DNA of 64,000 nucleotides from DASXHZ01 sp036488085 (lineage in GTDB: Bacteria > Acidobacteriota > Thermoanaerobaculia > Gp7-AA8), in contig DASXHZ010000091.1 in assembly GCA_036488085.1 (NCBI GenBank), positions 35,047 through 99,046 of the forward strand, in the 5' to 3' direction. A model generated the notes under the pieces. That model worked only from the letters and a program-made list of their open reading frames with translations, was not told where the DNA came from and searched no databases. The translations under genes were made by a program, and so were the position numbers. The number at the start of each line of letters is the position of its first letter. Positions within the stretch are counted from its first letter, which is position 1. This document shows positions 15,154 to 25,650 of this stretch, piece by piece.

Positions 15154-16655
15154 ATGCAGAATGCAGAAGGCAGAAGGCAGAAGTCGCCGTTTTCTGCGTT
15201 CTGCTTTCTGCCTTCTGCATTCCTATCCACGCGTCTCAGGTGACGGCGACGCATGCGGCGGTCGCGACGTCATCGCCGCTCGCGACTCAGATCGGCGTAC
15301 GCGTGCTGAAAGACGGTGGGAGCGCTGCCGATGCGGCGGTCGCGGTCGCGCTGCTGATCGGAGTGGCGCAGCCGGAGTCTTCGGGCATCGGCGGCGGCGG
15401 AATGCTGACGTACTTCGAGGCGAAAACCGGCTCCGTCTGGACGCTCGACTTCCTCACGACCGCGCCGGCGGCGGTGAAGCCCGAAATGGCGGGGACGAAG
15501 ATCGGTGTGAAAGCGGCCGGAGTGCCGGGACTCCTCGCGGGCCTCGACGTGCTGCACCGCAAGTTTGGCGTCCGGCCGTGGAAAGAGCTGGTGCAGCCGG
15601 CGACCGTGCTGGCGCGGGAAGCGGGAAACCGCGATCTGGCGGCGACGCTGATACGCATCGGCGAGGCGGGAGCGCGCGATTTCTATGACGGCGAGATCGG
15701 CAATCGCATCGCGTCGCACGTCAAAGACGCCGGCGGCGTGCTCGGATTCCAGGACCTTCGCAGTTACGCGGCTGTCTGGCGCGCGCCGATGCGGATCCAG
15801 TTCGACGGCTACGACATTTACCTCCCGCCGGCGCCGTCGACCGGCGCGATCGTCGTCGGCGAGGCGCTCAACATTCTCAGCTCGTACGATCTCGCAGCGA
15901 GCGGATTCGAGTCGCCGAAGACGCTGCATCTGCTCGCCGAAGCGCTGCGGCGCGCAGCGATCGACCGCGGCCACTACGTCAGCGATCCCGAGGGCGCACG
16001 GATTCCGTACCGCGATCTGTTGTCGACCGCTCGCGCCGACGCCTGGCGCAAGACGATCCAACCGGAGCGTTTCACCCCGGCGAGCGGTCTCACGGAACCC
16101 GAGATCAATCCGACCGGCAGCCACACCACTCACATCTCGATCGCCGACACGCACGGCAACGTCGTCGCGATGACGCTTTCTCTCGGCGACGAGAACGGCA
16201 GCGGCTTCGTCGTTCCCGGCACCGGCGTGCTGATGAACGACGCGCTCGCGGCGTTCACAGCGAAACTGCCGAACACGCTCGCCGGCGGAAAACGAGCTGC
16301 AACGCCGCTGTCGCCCACGATCGTGTTGAAAGACAATCACCCCGTGATGGCAATCGGGACTCCGGGCGGCGAAGCGATTCCGTCGACGATTCTGCAGGTG
16401 CTGCTGAACGTGATCGTCTACGGGAAGAGCCTCGGCGACGCCGTCGCCGCGCCGCGTATTCATCAGAGCGACGTGCCCGATGACATGGAGTACGAGCGCG
16501 TGTTGCCGCAGGCGACGCTCGAAGCGCTCGCCGCGATGGCGCATCCGACCGTTCAACGCGAGACAATCGGGGACGTGCAGGCGCTGATGTTCGACGGCGG
16601 CAACATCATCGCCGTCGCCGACCCGCGGCATCGCGGCGCGGCAGGAGGGTTCTGA
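15150..16655 (+). CDS. ggt: Gamma-glutamyltransferase
   Basis: The 501-residue product has an N-terminal signal peptide (MNAECRRQKAEVAVF, CVLLSAFCIPIHA, residues 1-28). The Ntn-hydrolase core follows, with ESSGIGGGGMLTYFEA, the self-cleavage site before the nucleophile Thr in TGSHTTHISIAD, and PLSPTIVL. It hydrolyses or transfers the gamma-glutamyl group of glutathione-like substrates in the periplasm. The signal peptide is encoded by an intergenic-type palindrome (15153-15224). The start overlaps coaX by ATGA. At about 500 residues it is slightly short for the family. Confidence 0.93.
   Translation: MNAECRRQKAEVAVFCVLLSAFCIPIHASQVTATHAAVATSSPLATQIGVRVLKDGGSAADAAVAVALLIGVAQPESSGIGGGGMLTYFEAKTGSVWTLDFLTTAPAAVKPEMAGTKIGVKAAGVPGLLAGLDVLHRKFGVRPWKELVQPATVLAREAGNRDLAATLIRIGEAGARDFYDGEIGNRIASHVKDAGGVLGFQDLRSYAAVWRAPMRIQFDGYDIYLPPAPSTGAIVVGEALNILSSYDLAASGFESPKTLHLLAEALRRAAIDRGHYVSDPEGARIPYRDLLSTARADAWRKTIQPERFTPASGLTEPEINPTGSHTTHISIADTHGNVVAMTLSLGDENGSGFVVPGTGVLMNDALAAFTAKLPNTLAGGKRAATPLSPTIVLKDNHPVMAIGTPGGEAIPSTILQVLLNVIVYGKSLGDAVAAPRIHQSDVPDDMEYERVLPQATLEALAAMAHPTVQRETIGDVQALMFDGGNIIAVADPRHRGAAGGF
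15153..15224. repeat. AGAAGGCAGAAGGCAGAA palindrome inside ggt
   Basis: GAATGCAGAAGGCAGAAGGC at 15151-15180 is complementary to GCTTTCTGCCTTCTGCATTC at 15200-15224. The whole repeat is translated as residues 2-25 of Ggt. Confidence 0.8.
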
Positions 16656-17350
16656 TGGCCGGTCATCCGAAGGATGATGATCCACGGTTGTACAAGATCG
16701 CCGCGGCCCGGGCGGCGCTCGAAGAGGTTCGCGGCGAGATGACGCTCGGCCTCGGCAGCGGAACGACGTCCGAAGAATTCGTCCGTCTCCTCGGCGACTC
16801 GCCGCACAAGTCGACCCTGCGCTGCACCTGCACGTCCGCGCGTACCGAACGTCTCGCCCGCTCCCTCGGCATCGAGATCTACCGCCTCGCCGACGTCGTG
16901 CCGATCGATCTCGCGATCGACGGCGCCGACGAGATCGATCACGACCTCCGTCTCATCAAAGGGCGCGGCGGCGCGCTCCTCCGCGAGAAGATCGTCGAGC
17001 AGCAGGCGCGACGGTTCATCGTCATCGCCGACGGCACAAAGGTCGTCGAGCGCCTCGGCGCCGGCACGCTGCCGGTCGAGGTGACGCCGTTCGCGCAGGA
17101 AGTGTTGATGGCGACGTTCGACTACTTGAAGCTGCTGCCCGTCCTCCGCCGCGTCGAAGGCGCGCCGTTCGTGACCGACGAAGGCAATCGCATCATCGAC
17201 GTCCGCATCCCGGCGGAAACGGACATCGCCGATGTCGTCGCCGAGATCCGCAGCCACGCCGGCGTCGTCGAGACCGGCTTCTTCCCGCAGGAGGCCACCG
17301 AGGCGATCATCGCCGACGAAAACGGCGTCTGGCGCATGCGGCGGGAGTGA
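16655..17350 (+). CDS. rpiA: Ribose-5-phosphate isomerase A
   Basis: The 231-residue product has GLGSGTTSEEFVRLLGD (phosphate loop), DGADEIDHDLRLIKGRGGAL (active-site Asp and Glu with Lys) and KVVERLGAGTLPVEVTPFAQ. It interconverts ribose-5-phosphate and ribulose-5-phosphate in the pentose phosphate pathway. The ATG shares its A with the ggt TGA (TGATG), so translation is coupled. The gene is followed by a palindromic repeat. Confidence 0.96.
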   Translation: MAGHPKDDDPRLYKIAAARAALEEVRGEMTLGLGSGTTSEEFVRLLGDSPHKSTLRCTCTSARTERLARSLGIEIYRLADVVPIDLAIDGADEIDHDLRLIKGRGGALLREKIVEQQARRFIVIADGTKVVERLGAGTLPVEVTPFAQEVLMATFDYLKLLPVLRRVEGAPFVTDEGNRIIDVRIPAETDIADVVAEIRSHAGVVETGFFPQEATEAIIADENGVWRMRRE

Positions 17351-17355
17351 AGCCC

Positions 17356-17430
17356 TTATCCGTTATCCGTTATCCGTTATCCGTTATGAGGCCGCCGGGT
17401 CATCCCCCGGATAACGGATAACGGATAACG
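17356..17430. repeat. TTATCCGTTATCCG / CGGATAACGGATAA palindrome
   Basis: Four tandem TTATCCG units (17356-17388) face three CGGATAA units (17407-17430) across a 20-bp loop. It separates the convergent rpiA and the lipoprotein gene and could act as a bidirectional terminator in RNA form. Confidence 0.8.
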
Positions 17431-17438
17431 CATAACGG

Positions 17439-18038
17439 CTAGAGCTCGTCGGTCTTCCGCACCGTCACGTCGAAGCGCCACTGAAAATCTTTGTAGTAGA
17501 ACGAGATGTAGGACGCGAACGGCTTGTTCAACGGCTTGTTGATCTTCGTCTCGAAGAGGGGATAGAGCGCGGTCGGGTTTTCGTAATGCCAGACGAGCTC
17601 GGCGTGGCCGACGGTGGGGTCGGTCGGGTGGCGTTCGAAGTTGCGTAGCCCGTCGTAGTGCTTGTAGCAAATCGTGGCGCGGAAGCAGGGGCCGCGCGCG
17701 CTGGGGGCGGTCCCGAGGATCGAGAAACCTTTCGCGGTGGCCTTCGCGGTGTAAGCCGTGGTGTCGCGGTCGTGCAGTTCGATGACGGTCAGAAGACCTG
17801 CACGCTCGAGATTCCGCAGCGTCTGCAGCGCCTTGACGTCGTAGTCGTCCTGCGGCGCCTTCGCGCTCCACCAGACGCGTTGCGGCACCTCGGCGTAGAT
17901 CGGCTCTTTGGCGAACTGGTAGCCGCGAATGAGCTCGTCGGCCTTCTGTGCCGTGAGCGGCTCTCGCCGCTGACACGCGACGAGCGCCAAGACGATCGCG
18001 AGCGCGAGATGAATTCCTTGACTCGACTTCCAGCGCAT
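17439..18038 (-). CDS. Putative lipoprotein
   Basis: The 199-residue product begins MRWKSSQGIHLALAIVLALV, then ACQRREPL. LVAC is a plausible lipobox (Cys22). The mature part has Trp/Tyr-rich segments (HAELVWHYENPTALYPLFET, then FASYISFYYKDFQWRFDV). No family is recognised. It diverges from the MMPL gene with only 17 bp between starts, so the two promoters must overlap each other's coding start. Confidence 0.6.
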   Translation of the reverse strand: MRWKSSQGIHLALAIVLALVACQRREPLTAQKADELIRGYQFAKEPIYAEVPQRVWWSAKAPQDDYDVKALQTLRNLERAGLLTVIELHDRDTTAYTAKATAKGFSILGTAPSARGPCFRATICYKHYDGLRNFERHPTDPTVGHAELVWHYENPTALYPLFETKINKPLNKPFASYISFYYKDFQWRFDVTVRKTDEL

Positions 18039-18055
18039 GTTATCCCCGCAACCCC

Positions 18056-20572
18056 TTGTTCGAACGCGCACTCGACGCCCTCGCATCCCTCTGTCTGCGC
18101 CACAGCAAGCAGATCGCCATTGCATCTCTCGTTCTCGGCATCCTTGCGATCGCCGCCGCGTCGCGGCTCTCGTTTGACCCCGATCTGCTCAACCTCATCC
18201 CGCAAAAGAACAAACAAGTCAACGAGTTTCGCAACACGCTCCGCGACCTCGGCACGATCGACTACCACATCGTCGTCGTCCAGATTCCGCCAGGCCGCGA
18301 TCCACACGACTACGACTCCGTCATCACAAACATCGCCGAAGGGTATCGGAAGAGCCCCGGGATCGAGGACGTCAGCTACCGCGTCCCGAACCCGATGGAC
18401 TTCGTCGAAGTCGTGTTGCCGCGCGCGCTCCTCTTCCTCACGCCGCAGGAGCTGAACCAGGTCGCGGAGCAGCTTTCCGACAAAGGCATCCGCGATGCCG
18501 TCGTGCGCGATCGCACGCTGCTCGAGACCCCGCAGGCGTTCGCGCTCAAGCAGCTCGTGCAGTACGACCCGTTCAATCTCGCGCCGATCTTCATCCGGAA
18601 GTTCCAGAGCTCGGGTGGAGGGTTCAAGCTCGACACGTCGAGCGGCTACTACCTCTCGTCCGATCACACGACGCTGCTGATTCTGGTGAAGCCGAAGAAG
18701 CCGGCGCAGGACGTCAACTACGGGCGGCAGCTCATGGCCGAAGGGGCGCTGATCGAGGCGAACGCGCTGAGCGAGTTTCATAAGAACGCGCCCGCGGGGA
18801 CGCCGCTACCAAAGATCGTGCACACCGGCGGATATCAGATCGCCGTCAGCGATGCGAACCTGATCCAGCAGGACGTGATCATCAACATCATCGGATCGGT
18901 GATCGGAGTCCTCGCGCTGTTCCTCTACGCGTTCCGCCGCGGCGCATCGATCGCCTACGCCGGCCTCCCGATGCTCCTAGGCCTGCTCCTGACGTTCGGC
19001 ACCGCGGGGATCACGTACGGCACGCTCTCGTCCCTCAGCGCGGGCTTCGCGGCGCTCCTCGCCGGTCTCGGTATCGACTTCATCACCGTGCTGTATGGCC
19101 GCTACGTCGACGAGCGGAATCGCGGCGCAACGATGCCGCACGGCATCATCGTCGCCATCCGCACGACGTTGCCGGGCGTGTTGATCGCGGCGATCACGAC
19201 CGCCGCGACGTTCTTCGCGTTTCTCGCGACCGACTTCCGCGGCATGACGCAGCTGGGGTTCCTGACCGGCGTAGGCATCCTGCTGTTTCTCCTGGCCGTG
19301 ATGTTCCTGCTGCCCGCGCTCATCGTCCTCGGCGAGCGGCCGCAGAAGCGCGCGCCGAAGCTTTACCTGCACTCGTTCGGCGCTGGGAAAGTGATCGACC
19401 GTTCCATCCGGCGGCCGGGTCTCACGATCGCGATCTGGTGCGGGTTCATCGTCCTCTGCGGCGTCCTGTCGTTCCGTCTCCGCTTCAGCGACAACATCCA
19501 GGACCTCCGCGCGAAGGGGAACGAGGGCGTGGTCGTACAGTCGCAGATCACGAGCAAGTTCGGCCAGTCGTTCGACGCGATGATGTACGTCGTCCATGGG
19601 AAGACGCTCGACGACGCGATGGACAAGACGTACGCCGCCAGCCGCGACCTGCAGCCGCTCGTTGCCGATAAGACGATCGCGTCATTCAACTCCATCTCGA
19701 CGTTTCTGCCGCCGCGCGAGCAACAACTCGCGGTCATCGCGGAGCTCAATCGCGGACGCGCCGATCGCTTCAACGTCGACAGGATCGAAAAGACGTTCAA
19801 CACGGCGCTCGTCGAGAACGGGTTCCGCCCGGAGCCGTTCCAGAACTCGCTGCGGCTCTTCAAACAGGCGCTTTCGCCGGGGCAGCCGGTGTCGCTCGCC
19901 AACATCGGCAACACCGAGATCACGAAGCTCGCCGCCCGCTTTGTGAAGCCGATCCACGGTGACTGGATGTCGGTGATCTATGTCTACCCGGTCGGCGGCA
20001 AGTGGCCGCGCGAAGTGCCGCCGAAGCTGCTCGCGGTCGCGGATAGGCATCCGGGCGACGTGCTCACCGGCGTGAACCTGGTCAGCCAGACGCTGCGCCG
20101 GATCGTCATGGCGGACGCGAAGCGCTCAACGCTCATCGGCTTCATCGCCGTGGCGTTGCTGATGTTCCTCAGCTTCCGGACAATCAAGATGACGCTGCTG
20201 ACGTTCGTCCCGTTCGTCGCGGGGGCGGCGGGGATGCTCGGGCTGATGGCGCTGTTCGACCTCGAGTTCAACTTCATGAACATCTTTGTCGGGCTGATGA
20301 TCATCGGAGTCGCGACCGACTATGCGGTCTACATGCTCCAGCGCTACAAAGAAGATCCGGCGAACTTCCCGCGAGCCGCGCATGAGACTGGCAAGGCAAT
20401 CGTGATGGCGGCACTCACCGCAATCGTCGGGTACGGTTCGTTCGCGATCTCGCACTATCCGGGGCTTCGATCGATTGGGTATGCTTCGACTTTCGGGATC
20501 GGGCTCAGCGGACTCGCTGCGATCACGCTGCTGCCGGCGATCCTGGTGCTGGGGGAGACGAAGAAGTCGTAG
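18056..20572 (+). CDS. MMPL/RND-family membrane transporter
   Basis: The 838-residue product (TTG 18056) has the twofold RND plan: TM1 near residues 19-38, a periplasmic loop, five TM segments (VIINIIGSVIGVLALFLYAF onward), a second loop, and a matching TM cluster (STLIGFIAVALLMFLSFRTI onward). GLGIDFITVLYGRY and GVATDYAVYMLQRYKED in TM4 and TM10 carry the Asp residues of the proton relay. MMPL relatives export lipids, including hopanoids (HpnN). The substrate here is unknown. TTG 18056 was the only start in frame giving a full TM1. Confidence 0.88.
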   Translation: MFERALDALASLCLRHSKQIAIASLVLGILAIAAASRLSFDPDLLNLIPQKNKQVNEFRNTLRDLGTIDYHIVVVQIPPGRDPHDYDSVITNIAEGYRKSPGIEDVSYRVPNPMDFVEVVLPRALLFLTPQELNQVAEQLSDKGIRDAVVRDRTLLETPQAFALKQLVQYDPFNLAPIFIRKFQSSGGGFKLDTSSGYYLSSDHTTLLILVKPKKPAQDVNYGRQLMAEGALIEANALSEFHKNAPAGTPLPKIVHTGGYQIAVSDANLIQQDVIINIIGSVIGVLALFLYAFRRGASIAYAGLPMLLGLLLTFGTAGITYGTLSSLSAGFAALLAGLGIDFITVLYGRYVDERNRGATMPHGIIVAIRTTLPGVLIAAITTAATFFAFLATDFRGMTQLGFLTGVGILLFLLAVMFLLPALIVLGERPQKRAPKLYLHSFGAGKVIDRSIRRPGLTIAIWCGFIVLCGVLSFRLRFSDNIQDLRAKGNEGVVVQSQITSKFGQSFDAMMYVVHGKTLDDAMDKTYAASRDLQPLVADKTIASFNSISTFLPPREQQLAVIAELNRGRADRFNVDRIEKTFNTALVENGFRPEPFQNSLRLFKQALSPGQPVSLANIGNTEITKLAARFVKPIHGDWMSVIYVYPVGGKWPREVPPKLLAVADRHPGDVLTGVNLVSQTLRRIVMADAKRSTLIGFIAVALLMFLSFRTIKMTLLTFVPFVAGAAGMLGLMALFDLEFNFMNIFVGLMIIGVATDYAVYMLQRYKEDPANFPRAAHETGKAIVMAALTAIVGYGSFAISHYPGLRSIGYASTFGIGLSGLAAITLLPAILVLGETKKS

Positions 20573-20579
20573 CCGTCTA

Positions 20580-20690
20580 TTCTGAGGAGCGAAGCGACGA
20601 AGAACCTGCGGTGCACTTGCGAGTCATGTGAGTGTGACGTGGATGCGCCCGAGATCCTTCGCTTCGCTCAGGATAGACTCAGCAGAGGCT
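20580..20690. repeat. Inverted repeat CTGAGGAGCGAAGCGA / GCTTCGCTCAGGATAGA
   Basis: Arms at about 20580-20605 (CTATTCTGAGGAGCGAAGCG) and 20658-20685 (CGCTTCGCTCAGGATAG) enclose a 50-bp loop. It is a diverged member of the AGCGxAGCGA family. Confidence 0.65.
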
Positions 20691-20703
20691 GGGGAGACAA
20701 AGA

Positions 20704-21284
20704 ATGCAAACGAATGAAATGACGATTCCGGCAGTCCTTCGGACGCGACTGATGCTCGACCGCGTGGAAGTGAGTCTCTTGACGATCGTCGGCGCGAGCC
20801 TGCTGATTGCCCTCGCCGCGCAGCTCGCCATTCCGCTGCCGTTCTCGCCGGTGCCGCTGACGATGCAGCCGTTCGCGGTGCTACTGGTCGGTGTGACGCT
20901 CGGCTCGCGCCGAGGCGCGGCCGCGGCGGTGCTCTATCTCCTGGAAGGCGCCAGCGGACTCCCGTTCTTCGCGCAGGGACACGGCGGTCCTTTCTGGCTC
21001 GTCGCCGCGACCGCGGGCTACCTCTGGTCGTATCCGTTCGCCGCGTTCGTCGCCGGCTGGTTCTCGGAGCGCGGCTTCGGCTCGAAGACGCTCCGCGCGG
21101 TCGCCGGGATGCTCGCGGCTCTCGCGATCATCTACGCCGGCGGCTTCACGTGGCTCGCGATCCTCGCCGGCCCGCGTGGCGCCATGACGATGGGCATCCT
21201 CCCCTTCGTCGTCTCCGACATCGTGAAGGTCGCGCTCGGCGCGGCCCTTCTGCCGCAGTTCGAGAAGCTCGTCGGCCGCCTGGC

Positions 21285-21288
<4 letters not shown>
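20704..21288 (+). CDS. bioY: Biotin transporter substrate-binding subunit BioY
   Basis: The 194-residue membrane protein has six TM segments and the BioY signature FSPVPLTMQPFAVLLVGVTL and SRRGAAAAVLYLLEGASGLP. BioY is the S component of an ECF-type biotin importer. It may work alone or with a shared energising module encoded elsewhere. It fits with birA at 13.5 kb. No biotin synthesis genes are in the window. Its stop overlaps the M28 peptidase start (ATGA). Confidence 0.95.
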
Positions 21289-22658
<1,370 letters not shown>

Positions 22659-22659
22659 A

Positions 22660-25128
22660 TCACCCCACCTGTACCGTCGGAGTGTGCTCCTCGTGCGCGG
22701 CGGGCTCGGGTTGCGCCAATGGTCGCGATTCGCGGCCCTGGCGCTCGGTGGTCTTCTGCTCGGCTGCGCTCGCGGGGAGCAACGCGATCTGGAGGACGTC
22801 TTCGACGTGCTCGACGAAGTAGAACTGCATGTCGCGCTTGATCGGCTCGGGCACGTCGACGAGGTCGCGTTCGTTGAGCTTCGGTAGGATGACGGTATTG
22901 ATCTTCGCGGCGCGGGCGGCGAGGACCTTTTCCTTCACTCCGCCGATCGGGAGCACGTCGCCGCGCAGCGTCACTTCTCCGGTCATCGCGACGTTGCGCT
23001 TGACCGGACGGCCGGTGAGGACGCTGATGATCGCGCTCGTGATCGTGATGCCTGCGGACGGACCGTCCTTCGGGATCGCGCCCGCGGGGACGTGGATGTG
23101 GATGTCGTGCGTGTCGAAGTAATCGGCCGGAATGCCGTTCTCGTCGGCGTGCGCACGCGCGTAGGTGAGCGCGGCCTGCGCCGACTCTTTCATGACGTCG
23201 CCAAGCTGTCCCGTCAGTGACAGCTTGCCTTTGCCGCGAACCGCGGTCACCTCGATGAAGAGGATGTCGCCGCCGACCGCGGTCCATGCGAGTCCGGTGG
23301 CAACTCCCACCTGATCGCGCTCGAGCAGCTCCTCGGCGAAGTGCTTCATCGGCCCGAGGTACTTGTCGACGTTCGTTTCGGTAATGCGGTACTGCTCCTG
23401 GGTCTTGCCTTCGGCGACCGTCACCGCGATCTTGCGGCAGATCGTCCCGATCTCGCGCTCCATGTTGCGGAGGCCGGCTTCCTTCGTATAGCCGGTGATG
23501 ATCTTCGTGACCCCGCTGTCGGTCCAGACGACGGGCACTTCCTTGATCCCGTTCTCCTCCATCTGCTTCGGGATGATGTGCTGCTTGGCGATCATCAGCT
23601 TCTCTTCGTCGGTATAACCCGAGAGACGGATGACTTCCATCCGGTCGAGGAACGCAGGCTGGATGGTGTCGAGGACGTTCGCCGTCACGATGAACATGAC
23701 GTTCGAGAGGTCGTACGCCACGCCGAGGTAGTGATCGCGGAAGGAGAAGTTCTGCTCGGGGTCGAGGACTTCGAGCAGGGCGGACGAGGGATCGCCGCGA
23801 TAGTCGGCGCCGATCTTGTCGACCTCGTCGAGCATGAACACAGGATTCCCGGTCGCTGCCTGGTTGATGCCCTGGATGATGCGGCCCGGGAGCGCGCCGA
23901 CGTACGTCCGGCGATGACCGCGGATTTCCGCCTCATCGCGAACGCCGCCGAGCGAGATGCGGACGAACTTGCGGTCGAGCGCCCGCGCGATCGAACGGCC
24001 GAGCGACGTCTTGCCGACGCCCGGAGGTCCGACGAAGCAGAGGATCGGGCCTTTCATCTTCGCGCCGCGTAGCTTGCGGACCGCGAGGTACTCGAGGATG
24101 CGTTCCTTGATCTTCTCGAGGTCGTAGTGGTCTTCGTCGAGGACGGCGCGTGCGCGGGTGAGGTCGTGGTTGTCGGCTGACATCACGCCCCACGGCAGTC
24201 CGGTCATCCAGTCGAGGTACGTACGGATGATCGACGTCTCCGCGGAGTCGGGATGCGAGCGCTCGAGGCGCTTGATCTGCTTCTCGATCTCCTCCCGCGA
24301 TTCCTGCGGGATCATCTTTTCTTCGATCTTCTTGCGGTAGTTCTCGACGTCCTCGGCGACGTCTTCGCCTTCGCCGAGCTCCGACTGGATTGCCTTCATC
24401 TGCTGCCGCAGGAAGTACTCGCGCTGCGACTTGTTCATCTCGCCCTGGGCGGCGGACGAGATCTCCTGCTGCATCGTGAGGAGGTTGATCTCACGGGTCA
24501 GCAGTTCGTTGACTTTCTTCAGCCGCTCCAGCGGATCGATGGTTTCGAGGATGCCCTGCGCCTCTTCGAGCTTGAGGTCGAGGTTCGACGCGGCGAGGTC
24601 GGTCAGCCGCGCGGGATCGTCGAGATTCGCGGCAATGACCATGACCTCGGGGCTGATGTTCTTGCCGAGCGACACGGCGCGGTCGAGGTTCTGTTTGACG
24701 GCGCGGATGAGCGCTTCGACTTCGAGGCCGCGGTCCTTCGCGACCGGTTCTTCGATGCGCGTGATCTTCGCTTTGAAGAACGGCGCGGTCTGGATGAAGT
24801 AGTCGACGCGGGCGCGGGAGAGGCCCTGCACCAGGATGCGGATGCGCCCATCGGGGAGCTTGAGCATCCGCATGATGATCGCGACGGTGCCGACGCGGTA
24901 GAGGTCCTCTTCGCCCGGGTCCTCGTTCTGGAAGTCTTTCTGCGCCGTCAGCATGATCACGCGGTTTTCCGCGAGCGCCTGGTCGACCGCGTTGATCGAC
25001 TTTTCGCGCGACACCGACAGCGGGACGATGATGAACGGAAAGATCACCAGGTCCTTGAGCGGCAGGACCGGAAGAACGTCGGGGATCTTGATTGCTTCTT
25101 CTTTCGCGGTTTCGTTCGCGTCAGTCAT
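22660..25128 (-). CDS. lon: ATP-dependent protease Lon (LonA)
   Basis: The 822-residue product has the N-terminal substrate domain (VLPVLPLKDLVIFPFIIVPL), the AAA+ Walker A GPPGVGKTSLG, FMLDEVDKIG (Walker B), and the protease domain with the catalytic Ser in PKDGPSAGIT and the Lys in VKEKVLAARAA. Lon degrades misfolded and regulatory proteins. The C-terminal tail of about 45 residues is extended and variable. It lies 61 bp downstream of nrdR on the same strand, with an AGAGGT site before the ATG. Confidence 0.97.
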   Translation of the reverse strand: MTDANETAKEEAIKIPDVLPVLPLKDLVIFPFIIVPLSVSREKSINAVDQALAENRVIMLTAQKDFQNEDPGEEDLYRVGTVAIIMRMLKLPDGRIRILVQGLSRARVDYFIQTAPFFKAKITRIEEPVAKDRGLEVEALIRAVKQNLDRAVSLGKNISPEVMVIAANLDDPARLTDLAASNLDLKLEEAQGILETIDPLERLKKVNELLTREINLLTMQQEISSAAQGEMNKSQREYFLRQQMKAIQSELGEGEDVAEDVENYRKKIEEKMIPQESREEIEKQIKRLERSHPDSAETSIIRTYLDWMTGLPWGVMSADNHDLTRARAVLDEDHYDLEKIKERILEYLAVRKLRGAKMKGPILCFVGPPGVGKTSLGRSIARALDRKFVRISLGGVRDEAEIRGHRRTYVGALPGRIIQGINQAATGNPVFMLDEVDKIGADYRGDPSSALLEVLDPEQNFSFRDHYLGVAYDLSNVMFIVTANVLDTIQPAFLDRMEVIRLSGYTDEEKLMIAKQHIIPKQMEENGIKEVPVVWTDSGVTKIITGYTKEAGLRNMEREIGTICRKIAVTVAEGKTQEQYRITETNVDKYLGPMKHFAEELLERDQVGVATGLAWTAVGGDILFIEVTAVRGKGKLSLTGQLGDVMKESAQAALTYARAHADENGIPADYFDTHDIHIHVPAGAIPKDGPSAGITITSAIISVLTGRPVKRNVAMTGEVTLRGDVLPIGGVKEKVLAARAAKINTVILPKLNERDLVDVPEPIKRDMQFYFVEHVEDVLQIALLPASAAEQKTTERQGRESRPLAQPEPAAHEEHTPTVQVG

Positions 25129-25189
25129 TGCGACCTCTTAGCATCTGCAGAGAAAGACCAGCCCGGCTCTTTTGCAATGCGTATTCCCA

Positions 25190-25636
25190 TTACTTGAGCT
25201 GATGCAACTCCTTCACGAAGGCATCTACGTCTTCAAAGTTTCGATACACCGAAGCGAATCGCACGTATGCGACCGGGTCGAGCTCGCGGAGTTGTGACAT
25301 CACCATGGCGCCGATGCGCTTCGACGAGATCTCGCGCTCGCCGGTGTCGTTGATCGCCGCTTCGACGGAGTCGGCGAGCCGCTCGAGCGCGTCCTGCGAC
25401 ACCGGCCGTTTGCGGCAGGCGACCTGGAGGCCGCGCATCAGTTTGTCGCGATCGAATGACTCCCGCCGTTCATCGCGCTTCACGACGAAAAGCGGGACCG
25501 ACTCGATTTTTTCGTAACTCGTGAAGCGGCGGTCGCAGCGCGTGCACTCACGCCGGCGGCGAATGACGTCACCCTCGCGGCTCTCCCGCGAGTCGACGAC
25601 GCGATCCTCCATGTTGCCGCAGAACGGACACCGCAT
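25190..25636 (-). CDS. nrdR: Transcriptional repressor NrdR
   Basis: From ATG 25636 the product is 148 residues: MRCPFCGNMEDRVVDSRESR, then EGDVIRRRRECTRCDRRFTS. The zinc ribbon (CPFC and CTRC) is followed by the ATP-cone. NrdR represses ribonucleotide reductase genes through NrdR boxes when dATP is high. Length is typical (about 150). It lies 14 bp after the flippase gene and 61 bp before lon, on the same strand. Confidence 0.97.
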   Translation of the reverse strand: MRCPFCGNMEDRVVDSRESREGDVIRRRRECTRCDRRFTSYEKIESVPLFVVKRDERRESFDRDKLMRGLQVACRKRPVSQDALERLADSVEAAINDTGEREISSKRIGAMVMSQLRELDPVAYVRFASVYRNFEDVDAFVKELHQLK

Positions 25637-25650
25637 TACGCGGGCGTATA

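Noticed and set aside
15270..16685. 471-codon frame antisense to ggt
   Set aside because: The opposite strand carries a complete Ggt with all motifs, and this frame has no domain.
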